Source: Panax quinquefolius
Taxonomy: Eukaryota > Streptophyta > Magnoliopsida > Apiales > Araliaceae
Direction of reading: 5' to 3'
DNA: 64,000 nt
NCBI GenBank assembly: GCA_020205615.1
Contig: CM035171.1
Span: 27,885,105-27,949,104 of the forward strand
Part shown: one piece after another, positions 1-10,790 of the stretch
How positions within the stretch are numbered: the stretch's first letter is position 1
How the letters are laid out: each line of letters starts with the position of its first letter
Notes under the pieces: model-generated
Seen by the model: only the letters and a program-made list of their open reading frames with translations
What the model was told of the DNA's origin: nothing
Database searches by the model: none
Position numbers and translations under genes: made by a program

Positions 1-279
1 ATATATACTTAGAGTTTGTTACATATATATCATTTATCTGGTCAACCCTTGACCCTTAACCACATACTGTACACATATAATAACATTTACATAGAACATC
101 AACACTTATTCCTTAATCCTGAATAATTCACCTAAATCTTTCACAGAATTTTGAAATCCTCAAAATTCTATCTTAAAAATTTCAAACGCATACACTTATT
201 TTCTGTCTAGGTTCTAATTTTGAACCTTAAATCAATTAATTAAAATTTTAAAAATATTCAAAATTCTCGGGTTGTCACA
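1..279 (-). repeat. Ty3/gypsy-type LTR end, cut by window edge
   Basis: Read on the minus strand, the terminus at 279 is TGTGACAACCCGAGAATTTT, the usual form of the first bases of a plant gypsy LTR. The rest is AT-rich and runs off the left edge. No polypurine tract follows on the right, so this is probably a solo LTR or the outer side of a 5' LTR. It lies directly against Sirevirus-like LTR sequence and may be inserted in it. It contains no ORF of note. Confidence 0.5.
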
Positions 280-2350
280 CGATGCCTTCTCATGATGGAC
301 TTGCTAAGATGACTGTGAGCTCTTCTCTATGGTACTTAGAGTCTTCCCATGATGGACATCAAGATGACATGACGCTCTTCTTTCTCTCGGCAGTTCAGAA
401 CACTCTTAATGTAGTAGAACTCTCACTTCTACATTGTAGAACTCTCACTTCTACTTTTTTCTTTGTCTGACTCTAAGTGTTCTTGGTGGATCATAGAGTG
501 AGCCTTCGGACTCACTATTTCACATGGTTTAGAACAGTCCACCGTTACTCTAAAACCCGACAACTCCAGCAACCCTCGATCTTTGAAGCTCTTTCTGATT
601 TATACTCCTTCCCAATCCTTCCGTTGGAAAGTAGCCGTTGAAGGCTATTCAAATATCTTCACAGATCTCGAGGTGACTGAGGTAGACTGCTGATGTGACA
701 AGTCATACTTTCTCTGACACTGCAGTCTACTGTTTCACTTACCCATCAGTGATGTCACTTTAATGTCTTGGGCAGGTCGAAGACTTTATTTCCTCCTTCT
801 GATTTCTCGATCAGATGTTGTCCTTTTGCATCGAACCTCTCAATAAGCTCTTGTTCGAATATTACCCTTCAGATTGAACCGTTGCCAATGCTTCAGTCTT
901 CAGTTATTCGAACTCTACAATTCTGATGCATGTCTTCAAGGACCTGATCGTAGTGTCATGTTGACTGGTAGAGTCAACACTACGATCTTGAAGAGTGTTG
1001 ATTGGATCTTCAATGTAGAACACCTCTTCTTTCTTTTGTGCAGTGCTTCAACACTTCTGTTTGCCTCAACAGCTCTCAGATACTGATGACTTGACTTCTT
1101 TGTTCTGTCCCCTTCTGAATAGCAAGACACTTCAGATTTTTGGCGTGTCCAGCTCGCTTTTTCCTTGTGATCTCCCATTCACTTATCATTAATGGATTGA
1201 CCCAATGCTTAATCACTTTAGCCTTGTTCTTCAGAAGCTGTCCAGTATCTCTGTATGCACTTCATCAGTTCTTTCTTTGTTTGGCAAACACTATGATCCT
1301 GGTTGCTTCCAAGATCGTTGTCTTGATCCGCTTGATGATTCTTGCACTTTGCTTGCTTTTCTTTCGCTCGGGTTTACAAGTCTTCTTCTGATCTCATTGT
1401 GGAAGACTTCATCTCGAATGGCTTCACAACTCAATCTTGATACTGATTGGGTTGGTGCTTAGATCTTCTGTTAGCTTGCATGCCATTCGTTGAGTGCTCT
1501 CTGGTTTCCTTTAGGATGGGATGTATCTTTGCAGTGCTAACCAGAGGCTTCATTCCTTTGGATATTCTGGGAGTGCTCATTCGTTGATAATCGTACTTGC
1601 TTTACGATTATGCCATGGCATTGTGAGCACAATGGTTGAGGTCTTAGTTCTGCACTCTACGATTCAGCTTTGGTTGTGCAGACACTACGACTCCGAGATC
1701 AGTTCTTAGCACTCTACGATTTCTGTCGTTGTGCTTGTTGTCTTTATCTGATCTTGTTCGACTACGATCTCTGCCTCTGGTGTGATCAGTAGACTCTACG
1801 ACTCTGAGTGTAGTCTACAATTCTTGACTTGGCTTCTGCAGATACTTCGTCGGCTCGTAGGCAGGCTGTCTCTACGATTCTGAATATGACTTCCTTAGAA
1901 GTCTACGGTCCTGAGGAAGTTCCCCTCGACACACTACGATCCTCTCCTCGTCTCTTCTGGCAGTCTAAGAACTCCAAGACTACTATCTTGCAGACTACGA
2001 TTCTGCCTTGATAACTCTCGAGTTTCCTTGACTCTCCTGGCAGACTACGATTTCTGGTGCAGTGGTCGACGATCAGACAAGCCTATCTATTACATCATAA
2101 GATCAACCTAACATGCTTGATCTTTCTATGTTTATAGTCCTTGGACATCATTTCTTTTTAAGGACTTTACAAAGCTGTTTTGCTTATGTAGGATCAACCT
2201 AACATAATTGATCAATTCATTCTAAGTCCTTGCACACATGTTTCTATTATCTATCAAAGGACTTTACAACTTTTCTTAATGCAAGCATACTTGCATATTC
2301 ATTCATATATATCATAATCAAATCATATATAAATAGGAATAACATTCACA
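280..2350 (-). repeat. Sirevirus-like (Ty1/copia) LTR relic rich in TACGAT motifs
   Basis: The right part (about 2080-2300) repeats the order of motifs in the LTRs of element D: ATCAACCTAACA, TTGATCTTTCTAT and AAGTCCTTG...CA, in the same orientation. The middle (about 940-2060) carries many copies of CTACGA(T/C), as those LTRs do. It is therefore a diverged relative, read on the minus strand. The left half has no counterpart in D. The right boundary is not sharp because the sequence fades into AT-rich DNA near 2350. The short ORFs here have no recognisable domain. Confidence 0.5.
946..987. repeat. Perfect inverted repeat built on the TACGATC motif
   Basis: GATCGTAGTG (946-955) pairs perfectly with CACTACGATC (978-987). 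Inside, TTGAC (961-965) pairs with GTCAA (973-977). The result is a two-step hairpin within the Sirevirus-like LTR relic. Confidence 0.75.
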
Positions 2351-2755
2351 TGCTTATTCCTGACAGTATACACCTATTAAAAAAAAAATTCATCAATAAA
2401 TTATTCATCTTAATTATTATATTATCATTTTTATTTTATTTTATTTAATCTTCAAATTTTTTTTGAACAATAAAATAGAGGAGAGGGAAGAAAAAAATAT
2501 GGTTGTGATTCTAATGTCAAAATTAATAGTGCTACTTTTTCCAATGTATGTCTTGTTATTTTCAATATTTTTTTAAAAATTAAATGAGTATATTATTGAA
2601 AAGTAATGTCAAAAATAATATTAAAAGGAAGGAAGACAAATAAATTTGGACAAATTAAAATGAAAATTAGGTCAAATATACTTAAAGCGACAATATTATT
2701 TATATTGTTATGAATATGGATGTAGATTGTTAGGATGAGTTATTGAGGGGGATAA
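2351..2755 (+). other. AT-rich remnant ending in a polypurine tract
   Basis: No coding sequence is recognisable. The stretch ends in a purine run, GAGGGGGATAA (2745-2755), immediately before an LTR start. It therefore reads as the last part of the body of a plus-strand copia element whose 3' LTR follows. A 12-bp perfect inverted repeat (TGTAGATTGTTA at 2721-2732 and its complement at 2759-2770) brackets the tract. Confidence 0.45.
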
Positions 2756-3928
2756 TGTTAACAATCTACATGAGATTACAAATATATAAAATTTGATGAT
2801 GAACAGGTTGATGTAAATTATATTTGTAAATGAAAGTTTTGTGAAGTTCTTAATAAAATGATGAATAAACAATGACTTATAATAGAAAGATCAAAATATT
2901 AGGTTGATCTCACTAAGTTGATCCAAATGAATGTAATATATATGAACCGATTGATCAAAGTACACTTGTGAAGATAAGCTTTTAAAGTCCTTAACAAACA
3001 AATGTAAATGGAGTTATAATAGAAAAGATCAAAAATGTTATGTTGATCTAAATTGAATTATCATTATCTGATGAACAAATGATTAAAGTATATTTATAAT
3101 GATAAGTTTTGTTAAGTCCTTAAGAAACACATGTACAATGACTTAGACTAGAAAGATCAAATTGTTAGGTTGATCTTATTAAAACTTTTCATGTATAGTC
3201 AATAGGACCAACCAATCATAGAATCAATCTACCGAATCGTAGTGTGATCACAAATAGCAGAATCAGCTCATTCACTGAAGTGCACAAGACAAAAATCGTA
3301 GAGCTCAACTACAAGTCACAAAGAAGAGTTGAAGGTTAAACAAGAGGAAAATGATCACAAAAGGACATACTCTAAGAATGGATTAGTATAGTCCTAATTA
3401 TAAAGAATCTTTGGAATGTCTCTATAAAGGCTAAATTGTAATTGTACTCTTCCTAGTCATAAAGCACAAGTTAGTTCGCAGAGTAACCAAGATTTCGTAG
3501 AGCAACAGGTTGTATTGTAAAGTATCAAGAGACAGCCAGATCGTAGAGTTATCTTTAGTATTGTAGAGCTGCTAAAGTATTTAGAGAATAAAGAGAAGTA
3601 TGTAAGTCTGCTCAAGAATCATGAAATACTTATTCGTAGAGCAGACAGAAGATGAGATAATAGAGCAGAAGTAAAGTCAATAATCGTAGATCAAATGCAA
3701 AGCTCAACTTTATAATTCTCATCAGTCTACTATCATCAAAGTTAATAGAACAAAGTCATGTTTGACAGAGAAGACTGATAAATGGAATGTTAGCAAAATT
3801 GAAGGTCCTGAGACATCCAACAATATATTTTTGAACAAGACTGAAGAACAAATCGTTGTGTCTAACAACTAGTTTGAAGAGAGAATACATATATCAGTTA
3901 GGAGACAAAGTTGCAGTCTGATGTGACC
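2756..3928 (+). repeat. Sirevirus-like 3' LTR, right-truncated
   Basis: It starts TGTTAACAATC right after the polypurine tract. It then shows, in the opposite orientation to 280-2350, the same motifs as the D LTR: AGAAAGATCAAAAT, TTAGGTTGATC and AAGTCCTTA. Further right there are about eight TCGTAG(A/T)G motifs (3230-3720) and a possible TATA box, CTATAAAGGC, near 3431. It ends abruptly at 3928 where a gypsy LTR end begins. Confidence 0.55.
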
Positions 3929-4161
3929 TGTGACTCCCCAAAAATATGTCCACACAACCCAATTTGAGTTGCCAAAATATATGGTACATAATCCAAATGC
4001 AAACTTCCATATTTACAACTATTAAACTGTCGTATAAAATACGACAACACATAATCTGTGAGTTTGAATATAAATATTGCACCGTACATAATAAGACAAT
4101 ATCCAAACTCAAATCTAGTCTTCATTACAATTATTATCACACTATTTCAAAACATAGTGAA
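3929..4161 (-). repeat. Gypsy LTR 3'-end fragment
   Basis: On the minus strand this ends in a form of the A/B LTR terminus (plus-strand start TGTGACTCCCC). It keeps the sequence of the last 230 bases of those LTRs, including the remnant of the tract seen in A as CGACAAAACATAAACTGAGAG. It is diverged and cut at 4161 by the next LTR. Confidence 0.6.
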
Positions 4162-4608
4162 TGTACGACCCCAAATTTTACGGGAAAAAAATATTCAATA
4201 TTTTTATAATTCTATTCTATTCAGTAAATGGTTAGATTGATAAAAGGTTAGGGTGATATGTGCAAATTTTATAAAGTAAGCAAGTTGTTATAAAATATTC
4301 GTTTGGTCGGGGAATATTCGTACGACAGCGCAATCATTGGTGGACCCCACAACAGAATAATTGTGGGATATAGAAAATGACAAAAATAACCTCTTTTATA
4401 AAAATAACAGCAAGATTTTTAATGTTGAACTGTTGAAATATCCGGTGATAAAATTACAGTAATACACTTTGATCTACGAGACATTATCCGTGTTGAAACT
4501 CTCAGCTACGTTTTGTCGTACTGTATAAAAGAAGTTTGTATTTGAATTTTGTACCATGTATTTGGCGACTTAAGATGGGTGATGTATACCTATTTTGGGG
4601 GCGTCACA
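4162..4608 (+). repeat. Solo gypsy LTR with large internal deletion
   Basis: Begins TGTACGACCCCAAATTTTA (a variant of the A/B start TGTAAGACCCCAACTTTTA) and ends GGGGGCGTCACA. It is only 447 bp against about 2.6-2.8 kb in full copies. The sequence jumps near 4470-4490 from the U3 start directly to the LTR end. No target-site duplication (TSD) is visible. The following 82 bp (4609-4690) is unassigned AT-rich DNA and the only stretch here not clearly LTR. Confidence 0.65.
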
Positions 4609-4968
4609 TCACTCCTATATATTGCTTAAAATTGAACTTTTATATAAATCAAACCCTTTGTATATAGGTGCAAACAAGGCATAACACTACTGTGATGCCC
4701 CCAAAATAGGTATACATCACCCATCTTGAGTCGCAAAATACATGGTATAAAATTCAAATACAACTTAATAATACAACTGTCGTGTAAAATACGACAAAAC
4801 ATAAACTGAGAGTTTTAATACGAATATTATCTTCTAGACAGTATTCAACTCAAATGGAGTCCTCAATACATTTATTATCACATTATTTCATAGAATAGTG
4901 ATGACTACTAATGCTATCATCTGGACCATCACTCCATTCCTCGACTAGTCCCAGCTACGTTCTCATTT

Positions 4969-6084
4969 CTTGAAGAGAACAATGAAAGCAAAAGGGTGAT
5001 CTCAACTAGCCCAGTAAGAAATATTATGACTAAGATAATGCAGAATAATTTATCGTTAGCCTTCAACAGTGTTAAACTGATAAATATAACAAACATCAAG
5101 TTTAACTGCAGCGAAACAAACAATCCATTAGAAGAGTCAAGTAGAACATAAAATCTACTATCTTCTATGATTTAAAAGATTTTTCATCACTTTTATCACT
5201 GAGACTCAGCTTAATAAATAATCCACATCATCAAATCACCCCTGCACTATGGCCAAGGATATTCTTTAGTATCATGACCACAAATTATCCATGCACTACA
5301 GGCCAAGGATATTCGTGTATTCATCAATGGTCATGATCATGCCAACAACTGTCCATCAATGCACTACGGGCCAATGAGGACTTTTACCACATCATTTGTA
5401 ACATTACGGTCATGATTATACCGAATAATCCCTGGTCATAATCATACTAAGTCCATCTATGCACTACAGGCCACGAATGACTTTCAACATAATATAAACA
5501 TGAGGATGATGACAATGATATAAGAATTCAATAAAACAAGTTCAAGTATAAATTTTTAAAGATTTATAATTTAATTTATCCATAATTCAATATTTTCCAA
5601 ATTGTCAACATGATATTACTTTGTGGAGTAAAATTCAAGAATGATAATGTATCAAAAATGATTTGGACCGAAAAAAAATCATTTTTTGTTATGAATAGTA
5701 CTCCAGGTGAATAGTACCTATGTGAATAGTATCCTGTGAATAGTACTTCGGGAATAGTACTCCGTGAATAGTACTTTGTGAATAGTACCCGAGAATAGTA
5801 CTTTTGTGAATAGTACCGTATAAATGGATAGTACTCATGGACAGTACTCCGGCATGAAAAACTTAAAATTTAACAAGAATGTGCAGAAAATATTCATTCA
5901 AAGCAATACTAAATGAAGCGCAAATTTCAAGGATATTCTACAAATTTCATGGAATATAGAAGCAATACTTTAACCGAATGATGGTATAATCAGGAATACG
6001 AGACGAAATAATATTACTCACATACTACAGAGTATGGAAGAAAATATTATTCCTATGATTACTGAACAAAATAATATCCCTTAC
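4969..6084 (-). other. Predicted leader intron inside element A LTR
   Basis: Donor GAG/GTAAGGGATATT at 6084 and acceptor TTCTCTTCAAG/AAATGAG ending at 4969, about 1.1 kb apart. Both signals are in matching positions in the other LTRs of the family. Splicing is an inference from sequence only. Confidence 0.4.
5691..5850. repeat. 14-bp minisatellite TGAATAGTACTTTG, about 11 units
   Basis: Eleven imperfect copies of GTGAATAGTACNNNG, 12-16 bp each, lie between 5691 and 5850. They fall downstream of the TATA box in element sense, within the predicted intron. The same motif in element sense (TACTATTCAC) forms an array in the 3' LTR of G at a different LTR position. Confidence 0.8.
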
Positions 6085-6216
6085 CTCAAAAGAAGACTGG
6101 ATACTGGAATAGTGAGGTAGCAGACTTCTCTTCTACTTTCTCTCTAAAGCTTCTATCTCTATAAATGCTCTTGTAAGTCTTAGTGAATTGGTGAGAATGA
6201 AGGAAGAATGAGCTTC

Positions 6217-6224
6217 TATTTATA
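6217..6224 (-). promoter_or_regulatory. TATA box of element A LTR
   Basis: Minus strand CCTATAAATAGAAGCTCATTC. The same context is found in the LTRs of B, E, F and G, always 125-190 bases ahead of the donor-like GTAAGGG. Start of transcription is expected about 30 bases downstream. Confidence 0.6.
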
Positions 6225-7245
6225 GGAAAATATAGTTTCGATAATTTATTGCGTTTGGGGCTCAAATATTACAAAGATAATACCTTCATCTTTTCCTTCA
6301 TTTTTAATTTAGTCATGCAAGTATTATCAATCTTGCACCACCTCCCCTAATAGTACATTCATGCGAATCAATAGTATACACATGTGAATAAATAGTTATA
6401 AGCATGTGAATTAATAGCAATTAATTGCTCATTTATCCGATTAATTACCCGATTGGTCAATATAACCTCCAGACATCAATTATTATCGGAATAGATGTCG
6501 ATTTCCATTAACACTAATAATCTCAACACAATGGAAATATCAATTTCATCTTTAATCAACACGAACTTATTCATCATTAATAATATAACTCACAATATTT
6601 AACAACCAGATCATTCTCAGGAAAGAGGGGGCTTTCCGATAAGGATTTCTCCCTATTGGCGCGCAATTAGGTGACCAAAACTCTCATTGACAACCCTTTC
6701 TAGACATTGTCAATATTGCAAATAATAATATGAATAACTTTATCGTCTCAATTATTGATTTAATAATATAAAATATTATGCAGATGATAATCTTTGTGAC
6801 AATTATTAAATCAATAATATGAAAGATATTATCGCGTGAATTCTTGTAGCAATAATTGAGTATAAGCCGAGTGACTTCTCACGTAAGCATTAATAATCAA
6901 TACCGTGTTACTCTTATGCAACCATGCGACATTCTTGTACTTTTACCACCGGGTAGTTCAACGGTAAAAATTTTGCCGTTATTTTTATAAAAAGATAATT
7001 CTGTCGTTTTCTAACTACGACAATACTTTCGTTGTGGGTTCCACCAATGATTGTGCCGTCGTACGAATATTTCCTATTAAAACGAATATTCCCCAACCAA
7101 TCGAATATTATATAACCAATTGCTTACCTTTCAAGATTTGTAAATAATACCCACAACTATAACATTATATGAAATCCACACCATAATATTCAAAAATATA
7201 TTTCAAAAAAAATTAATCTTTATTCATAAAAGTTGGGGTCTTACA

Positions 7246-7260
7246 ACCTCCCCTTCTTAT
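7246..7260 (-). promoter_or_regulatory. Polypurine tract of element A
   Basis: Minus strand ATAAGAAGGGGAGGT directly before the LTR start. This is the plus-strand DNA primer site for reverse transcription. The same sequence precedes the 3' LTR of G (59335-59349). Confidence 0.8.
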
Positions 7261-7556
7261 GAAATTTCGTCCTCGAAATTAGGGTGCGTACCTGGTATGT
7301 CGAAGAGGTGAGGATACCTTGACTTTATTTCAGATTCTAACTCCCAGGTCATTTCCTCAACATCGTGGTTTCTCCACAAAACTTTGACTTGAGGTATAAC
7401 CTTGGAGCGTAGAATATGATCCTTCTTATCCAAGATTTTAACAGGTACCTCCTCATACGTTAAATCTTTCGCTATCTCGTCCAATTCTAATTCAATAATG
7501 TGGTTCGGGTCTTTTACATATTTACGTAACATATACGTAAAAAACGTTATGAACAC
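7257..7556 (-). pseudogene. Element A integrase C-terminus with chromodomain
   Basis: About 99 residues are open. They include [17 protein letters not shown] followed by a chromodomain-like core ([20 protein letters not shown]) and a tail ending near SRYPHLF. In chromoviruses this tail binds modified histones and steers integration to heterochromatin, which would fit the nested setting. The tail ends over the polypurine tract, with the stop codon at the edge of the 3' LTR, as usual in this family. It is separated from the integrase core by a frame change near 7540, so it is not translated from the pol frame. Confidence 0.8.
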
Positions 7557-8690
7557 GAGATATACTTAGTGGTAAGGCGAGTCTATAGGCCATAGTTCCT
7601 ACTCGATTGAGGATTATAAATGGGTCAATGAATAGAGGATTGAGCTTTCCTCTCTTTCCAAATCTTGTAACTCCTTTCCATGGAGCAACACGTAACAACA
7701 CATGATCTCCAATATTGAATTTCACGTCCTTTCGATGAAGATCAACATAACTCTTTTGTCGATCTTGTGAGGTTTTTATACGTTGTCGGATCGTTTGAAT
7801 CTTTTTCGTAGTCATACATACCAACTCTGGTCCCAACAACGTTGCTTCACCCACCTCATCCCAGCATACTTAGAACGACACTTTCTTCCATACAACGCCT
7901 CAAATGGAGCCATGCCAATACTTGTTTGATAACTGTTGTTGTAAGAAAACTCCACCAATGGTAAGAACTTGTCCCAAATTTCTTTAAAGTCAAGGACACA
8001 GAGTCTTAATAAATCTTCAAGAGTTTGAATAGTCCTCTCCGACTGCCCGTCCGTTTGAGGATGATATGTCGAACTAAATCGTAAATCCGTGCCCATAGCT
8101 TTTTACAAACTAACCCAAAATCGTGAAGTGAATCTTGGGTCTCGATCAGAAACTATGGATACTAGCATACCATGTAATCTTACAATCTCGTTTATGTACA
8201 TACGAACAAGACATTCAAGTGAATAAGTTTCTCGTATCGGGAAGAAATGAGCAGACTTGGTCAATCTGTCAACAATGACCCAAATCGCATCTATGCCTTG
8301 AGAAACCTTGGGAAGACCAGTAACGAAATCCATGGTAATGTGCTCCCACTTCCATTCTGGAATTTCAAGTGGTTGTAATGGACCTTTTGGCACTTGATGC
8401 TCACCGACTCGTTGACAAGTTAGACACCTTGAGATAAACCCCGCTATCTCTCTCTTCATATTGCTCCACCAAAATGTATGTCAAGATCACAATACATTTT
8501 GGTATTCCCAGATGGATTGCAAATGGTGTCTTTGTACCTCCATCATGATTTTATACTTCAAGTCAGAATCGTTAGGAACACAAAGTCTGGAGTTGACTCG
8601 AAGTATTCCTTCTTCATCGATTCTTGGTTCCAGAATAGCATCTTCTTGCACTTTCTTTCTCATACGCATCAGCTCCAGGTCTGTATCTTG
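7522..8690 (-). pseudogene. Element A integrase (broken)
   Basis: The order is a zinc-binding region (CLTCQRV), the core starting [12 protein letters not shown], and then [14 protein letters not shown] and [20 protein letters not shown]. The D, D and E of the D-D-E catalytic triad are present: Asp in MDFV, Asp in SDRD, and Glu in SERT. Breaks are an indel in the zinc-finger part (about 8490-8560), a stop after FWVSL near 8103 and another near 7812. The downstream segment YVDLHRKDVKFNIGDHVLLRV is the GPF/GPY-type module. It has good length but three pieces in different frames, so it is inactive. Confidence 0.82.
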
Positions 8691-9313
8691 AGCAACTTTA
8701 ACTTTATCGATAAAAGTCGGTTCTACTCATATATTCGCCACCATCACATGGGTCCCTGAAGTCTTTAACTCTATCTCCATCCTTTGTAAGTCATACAAAA
8801 TGGGCCTTTGTATTGACAATATCACACTCGTACCCGCATATGATCTTCTACTCAATGCGTCAGCTACTATATTCACTTTTCTAGGATGGTATTGAATGGT
8901 ATGGTCGTAATCTTTCAATAGCTCAAGCCATCGTTGTTGCCGCATGTTGAGTTCCTTTTGAGTGAAGAAATATTTGAGGCTTTTATGATCCGTATAGATA
9001 TCCACCTTCTCTCCATACAAGTAATGCCTCCAAATCTTAAGTGCAAAAATGACAGCTGCCAACTCTAGATCAAGAGTAGGATAATTCCTCTCATATTCTT
9101 TGAGTTATCGTGAGGTATAGGCTATGACTTTCTCATGTTGCATGAGAACACACCCTAAACCTTTGCCTGAAGCATTGCTGTATATGACAAATCCCTTTGA
9201 ACCAGCTGGTATTGTCAAAATAGGTGCTGAAATGAGCCTCATCTTGAGTTCTTGAAAACTCTTCTCACATTCCTTGCTCCAACCGAATTTTATATCTTTT
9301 CGAGTCAGCTGAG
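8691..9313 (-). pseudogene. Element A RNase H and connection
   Basis: Recognised by the RNase H start (family form [15 protein letters not shown]), then [20 protein letters not shown] and ending VADALSRRS. In this copy the first catalytic Asp codon reads Asn (GCAATGCTTCAGG, about 9165-9180), which should abolish activity. A stop lies in the segment before [10 protein letters not shown] (about 9105). Downstream is the linker to integrase (MRMRKKVQEDAILEPRIDEE). Confidence 0.8.
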
Positions 9314-10324
9314 TTAATGGATTAACAATTCGAGAAATTCTTCCACGAACCTCCGATAATAACCAGCTAAGCCGAGAAAGCTACGTACTTCGGTCACTGA
9401 CTTAGGTTGCTCCCAGCTTTGAATTGCTTCAATCTTTGCTGGGTCAACAGATATTCCGTGATTTGATATTACATGCCCAAGGAATGCTATTTCCTCAAGC
9501 CAGAACTCGTATTTCTTTAACTTGGCATATAACTTGTTTTCACGAAGCTTTTGGAGTATCAACCTCAGGTGTTGCTCATTATCTTCACGGCTTTTGGAGT
9601 AAATGAGGATGTCATCAATAAAGATGACCACAAAGTGATCCAAATATTCCTTGAATACTCGGTTCATCATATCCATGAAGGCAGCATGTGCATTAGTCAA
9701 TCCAAAAGACATGACTAGGAATTTGTAATGCCCGTACCTAGTTCTGAAAGCAGTCTTTGGAATGTCATCACTTTTAATCTTCAGCTGATGATATCCGGAA
9801 CGAAGATCGATCTTTGAAAAGAATTTGGCACCTTGCAACTGGTCAAATAGGTCATCAATGCGAGGGAACGGATATCTATTTTTGACAGTGACATGGTTTA
9901 ACTCCCGATAATCAATACAAAGTCGCATACTCCCATCTTTCTTTTTCACGAATAGAATAAGAGCACTCCAAGAAGACGTACTAGGACGAATGAAATCGAT
10001 GTCTAATAATTCCTGCAGTAGGGTCTTTAACTCCTGAAGTTTAATAGGATCCATTCGATATGGGGCTTTGGAAATGGGTTTTGTACCGGGTTCAAGGTCG
10101 ATACAAAATTCAATTTCACGCTCTAGGGGTAGGCCAGGAAGTTCTTCGAGGATTATGTCAGGAAATTTATTAACAATAGAAATATCATTCAAATCTGACG
10201 TATTTTTGTTTAAATCCTTGACATGATCTAAGAAAGCTTGACATCCGTTTTTCAATAAACGAATAGCTTTATGGCTTGAGATGACAATGATTGATTTTAA
10301 TGGTTTGGTTGCTAGAATTCGCAT
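9314..10324 (-). pseudogene. Element A reverse transcriptase
   Basis: An open stretch of 336 residues covers nearly the whole RT. It runs from the protease-RT linker ([17 protein letters not shown]) through [23 protein letters not shown] and the active-site [11 protein letters not shown] (two catalytic Asp present) to [15 protein letters not shown] single-base loss just after RRFVEE (about 9335-9345, compare G at 57258) shifts the frame, giving a false end at 9314. It is the longest intact gypsy reading frame in the window. Confidence 0.88.
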
Positions 10325-10790
10325 AATAGGTTGGTTAGGAATATGAAAGCTAATAACCTTACGAAAACAATCAATTTTTGCATGATGAGTAGTTAACTAA
10401 TCAATCCCTAGAATTACGTCAAATGCAAGTATTTTCAATGAAATAAGATCGACAGGTAATGTGAGGGTACCGATTTGAACCAAACAAGACTTATAAACAG
10501 TGTATGTAATGAAGGTTTCTCCCAACGTAGTTTCAACAGATAAGTTAAAGTCTAATTTCTCCGGAGTCAAATTTAAACGTTGAGCGCAAGTAGGAGAAAT
10601 AAAAGAATGGGTAGAACCGGTATAAAATAAGTTATATACTTCGTTAGAGTTTATGATAAACTTACCCTTGATGACCTCGTTCGGGTTCCTTGCTTTTTGG
10701 GAGGTCACAACAAACGCTTTCCCTTGAACTACTGGCTTTGACTTGTCTGGGACGGAATTTGGTGTCACCATTCCAACTGAACTTGGCTTC
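10325..10790 (-). pseudogene. Element A aspartic protease (active site lost)
   Basis: Homologous along its length to the protease of B and H ([41 protein letters not shown]). The catalytic DTGS reads YTGS here (Asp to Tyr, about 10618-10622), so this copy could not cut the polyprotein. A TGG-to-TAG change after VILGID at 10397 stops the frame. In live elements this domain follows the Gag zinc knuckles in one polyprotein. Confidence 0.8.

Larger units (their letters stand above)
4691..7245 (-). repeat. Element A 3' LTR (2555 bp)
   Basis: Minus-strand start TGTAAGACCCCAACTTTTAT at 7245 and end GGGGGCATCACA at 4691. It contains a TATA box (6217-6224), a donor-like GGTAAGGGAT (6085-6076) and an acceptor-like tract ending CTTCAAG at 4969. 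It also has a 14-bp minisatellite (5691-5850) and a conserved palindromic block near 6620-6638. It is collinear with the 5' LTR of B, with many substitutions and small indels. Confidence 0.88.

Noticed and set aside
936..2011. Several 60-90-residue ORFs in the first 2 kb
   Set aside because: They lie on both strands of an LTR relic, lack domains and contain the TACGAT repeat. No support as genes.
3894..4240. Overlapping short ORFs on both strands
   Set aside because: They translate LTR-end sequence that is non-coding in every other copy.
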